Source: Oscillospiraceae bacterium (GTDB lineage Bacteria; Bacillota_A; Clostridia; Oscillospirales; JAAYXM01). From it: a DNA stretch of 7,383 nt. Below, in pieces: positions 6,551 through 7,383 of the stretch; the first letter of the stretch is position 1; the number at the start of each line of letters is the position of its first letter. Made by a program: the position numbers and the translations under genes. The DNA lies in the NCBI GenBank assembly GCA_017408185.1, contig JAFQVE010000269.1:1-7383 (forward strand), in the 5' to 3' direction. The notes beneath the pieces were generated by a model. The model ran no database searches, was not told where the DNA came from, and was given only the letters and a program-made list of their open reading frames with translations.

Positions 6551-6570
6551 TCCCGTGTTTTTAACAGGGA
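6551..6570. other. Small hairpin in the leader of the DegT-family gene
   Basis: TCCC-(G)-TGTT pairs with AACA-GGGA around a TTT loop: 8 bp with one bulged G. On the + strand it is not followed by a T tract, so it is not a + strand terminator. On the minus strand it is followed by CA and T6, so it could stop antisense transcription. It may simply be a leader stem. Confidence 0.35.
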
Positions 6571-6598
6571 AAGAAATGGTGAGAAAGGAACATTCACA

Positions 6599-7383
6599 AT
6601 GGAAAAGCTGGCAATTCACGGGGGAACACCCGTAAAAACAACTCCTTACGGAACGGCAAAGCGTTTCGGCAAGCAGGAACTTAAATATCTCGAAGAGGCA
6701 CTTGAGCAAAACACCCTGTTCTACTGGAAGGGAAGCTTTGCAAAGCGCCTTTGCGCGAAGTTTGCAGAGCTTAACGGCGCAAAATTCTGCGCGGTAACAA
6801 GCTCCGGAACGAGTGCTATCCACACAGCCCTCGGCGCTTGCGGCGTAGGCCCCGGTGATGAGGTTATCACCTCTCCGATTACGGATATGGGAAGCGTTAT
6901 CGGTATTCTTTATCAGAACGCAGTGCCGATATTTGCAGATCTTGATCCGAACTCATATAATATGACGGCAAAGTCTGTAGAGGAAAAAATTACAGATAAA
7001 ACGAAGGCAGTAGTGGTCGTTCACCTTGCCGGTAACGCCGCCGAGGTTGATGAAATCGTCAAGGTATGCCACGACAAAGGCATTTATGTAATCGAAGATT
7101 GTGCACAGTCTTACTGCTGTGAATATAAGGGGAAATACGTCGGTACATACGGGGATATCGGTTGCTTCTCGCTTAACGATTTTAAGCACATTTCCGCAGG
7201 TGACGGCGGTATGATTATTACCGATAATGAAGAGCTTTATCATAAGGCAGTTATGTTTGCCGATAAAAACTATAACCGCTTTGGTGCGGATGTTGTGCGC
7301 AACTCCCCGCATGTTGCACCGAACTACCGTATGAGCGAGCTTGTTGCGGCGGTAGGTCTTGCACAGGTTGAAAAGGTTGAGGA
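6599..7383 (+). CDS. DegT/DnrJ/EryC1/StrS-family PLP-dependent aminotransferase (3' partial)
   Basis: The first 261 residues of a sugar-aminotransferase-family enzyme; members usually run about 370-430 residues, so the C-terminal third lies outside the window. These enzymes transfer an amino group, commonly from glutamate or glutamine, to keto-sugars, inososes or related rings. Visible features are the N-terminal LAIHGGTPV (4-12), TSSGTSAIHTAL (67-78, cofactor phosphate binding), GPGDEVI (84-90), IEDCAQS (165-171, with Asp167 for the pyridine nitrogen) and SLNDFKHISAGDGG (191-204), in which Lys196 is the expected Schiff-base lysine. The start at 6599 is supported by AAAGGAA eight bases upstream. 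The GGTP N-terminus and the SKH/FKH-type lysine context are closer to the inosose or AHBA-like branch than to classical perosamine synthases, but this is only an impression. It is transcribed divergently from pfp, with no clear functional link. Confidence 0.9.
   Translation, partial: MEKLAIHGGTPVKTTPYGTAKRFGKQELKYLEEALEQNTLFYWKGSFAKRLCAKFAELNGAKFCAVTSSGTSAIHTALGACGVGPGDEVITSPITDMGSVIGILYQNAVPIFADLDPNSYNMTAKSVEEKITDKTKAVVVVHLAGNAAEVDEIVKVCHDKGIYVIEDCAQSYCCEYKGKYVGTYGDIGCFSLNDFKHISAGDGGMIITDNEELYHKAVMFADKNYNRFGADVVRNSPHVAPNYRMSELVAAVGLAQVEKVE

Overview
The window looks like chromosome from an uncultured anaerobic clostridial Firmicute, probably a gut or rumen Oscillospirales/Christensenellales-type lineage. 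This is an inference. It rests on strong AGGAG-type ribosome binding sites, SigA-like promoters, moderate G+C, and a long-form pyrophosphate-dependent phosphofructokinase. No rRNA, tRNA, CRISPR array, integrase or transposase is visible.

Left region (1-3487, + strand): three tightly packed genes form the end of an operon. They encode a sugar-isomerase-type TIM barrel protein (5' end outside the window), a CapA-like metallophosphoesterase and a class-C beta-lactamase-fold serine hydrolase. Spacings are 13 and 2 bases. None of the three has a visible signal peptide, although the CapA and beta-lactamase families are often exported. The operon closes with a perfect 22-bp hairpin at 3494-3540.

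Middle region (3541-4657): this is the unusual part. A 54-bp segment at 3553-3606 is a 53/54 copy of the last 54 bases of the pfp gene (4658-4711), in the same orientation. The single difference is synonymous. Between the copies lies 1.05 kb of AT-richer DNA holding one minus-strand gene of the DUF1016/YhcG PD-(D/E)XK nuclease family. That gene lacks the usual N-terminus and is broken by one extra base in a C5 run (G5 on the coding strand). A near-consensus extended -10 promoter sits directly against its first ATG. Each pfp end copy has its own hairpin behind it. The layout resembles an element that integrated into the 3' end of pfp and restored the gene with its own copy of the end, but no recombinase is present.

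Right region (4658-7383): pfp (minus strand, 552 aa) is a PPi-dependent 6-phosphofructokinase of central glycolysis. It diverges across a 282-bp intergenic region, with a plausible promoter on each side, from a DegT/DnrJ/EryC1/StrS PLP-dependent aminotransferase that runs off the right edge. The aminotransferase and the left-hand epimerase/CapA/hydrolase genes could all belong to (amino)sugar or cell-surface glycan metabolism, but nothing here identifies the substrate.
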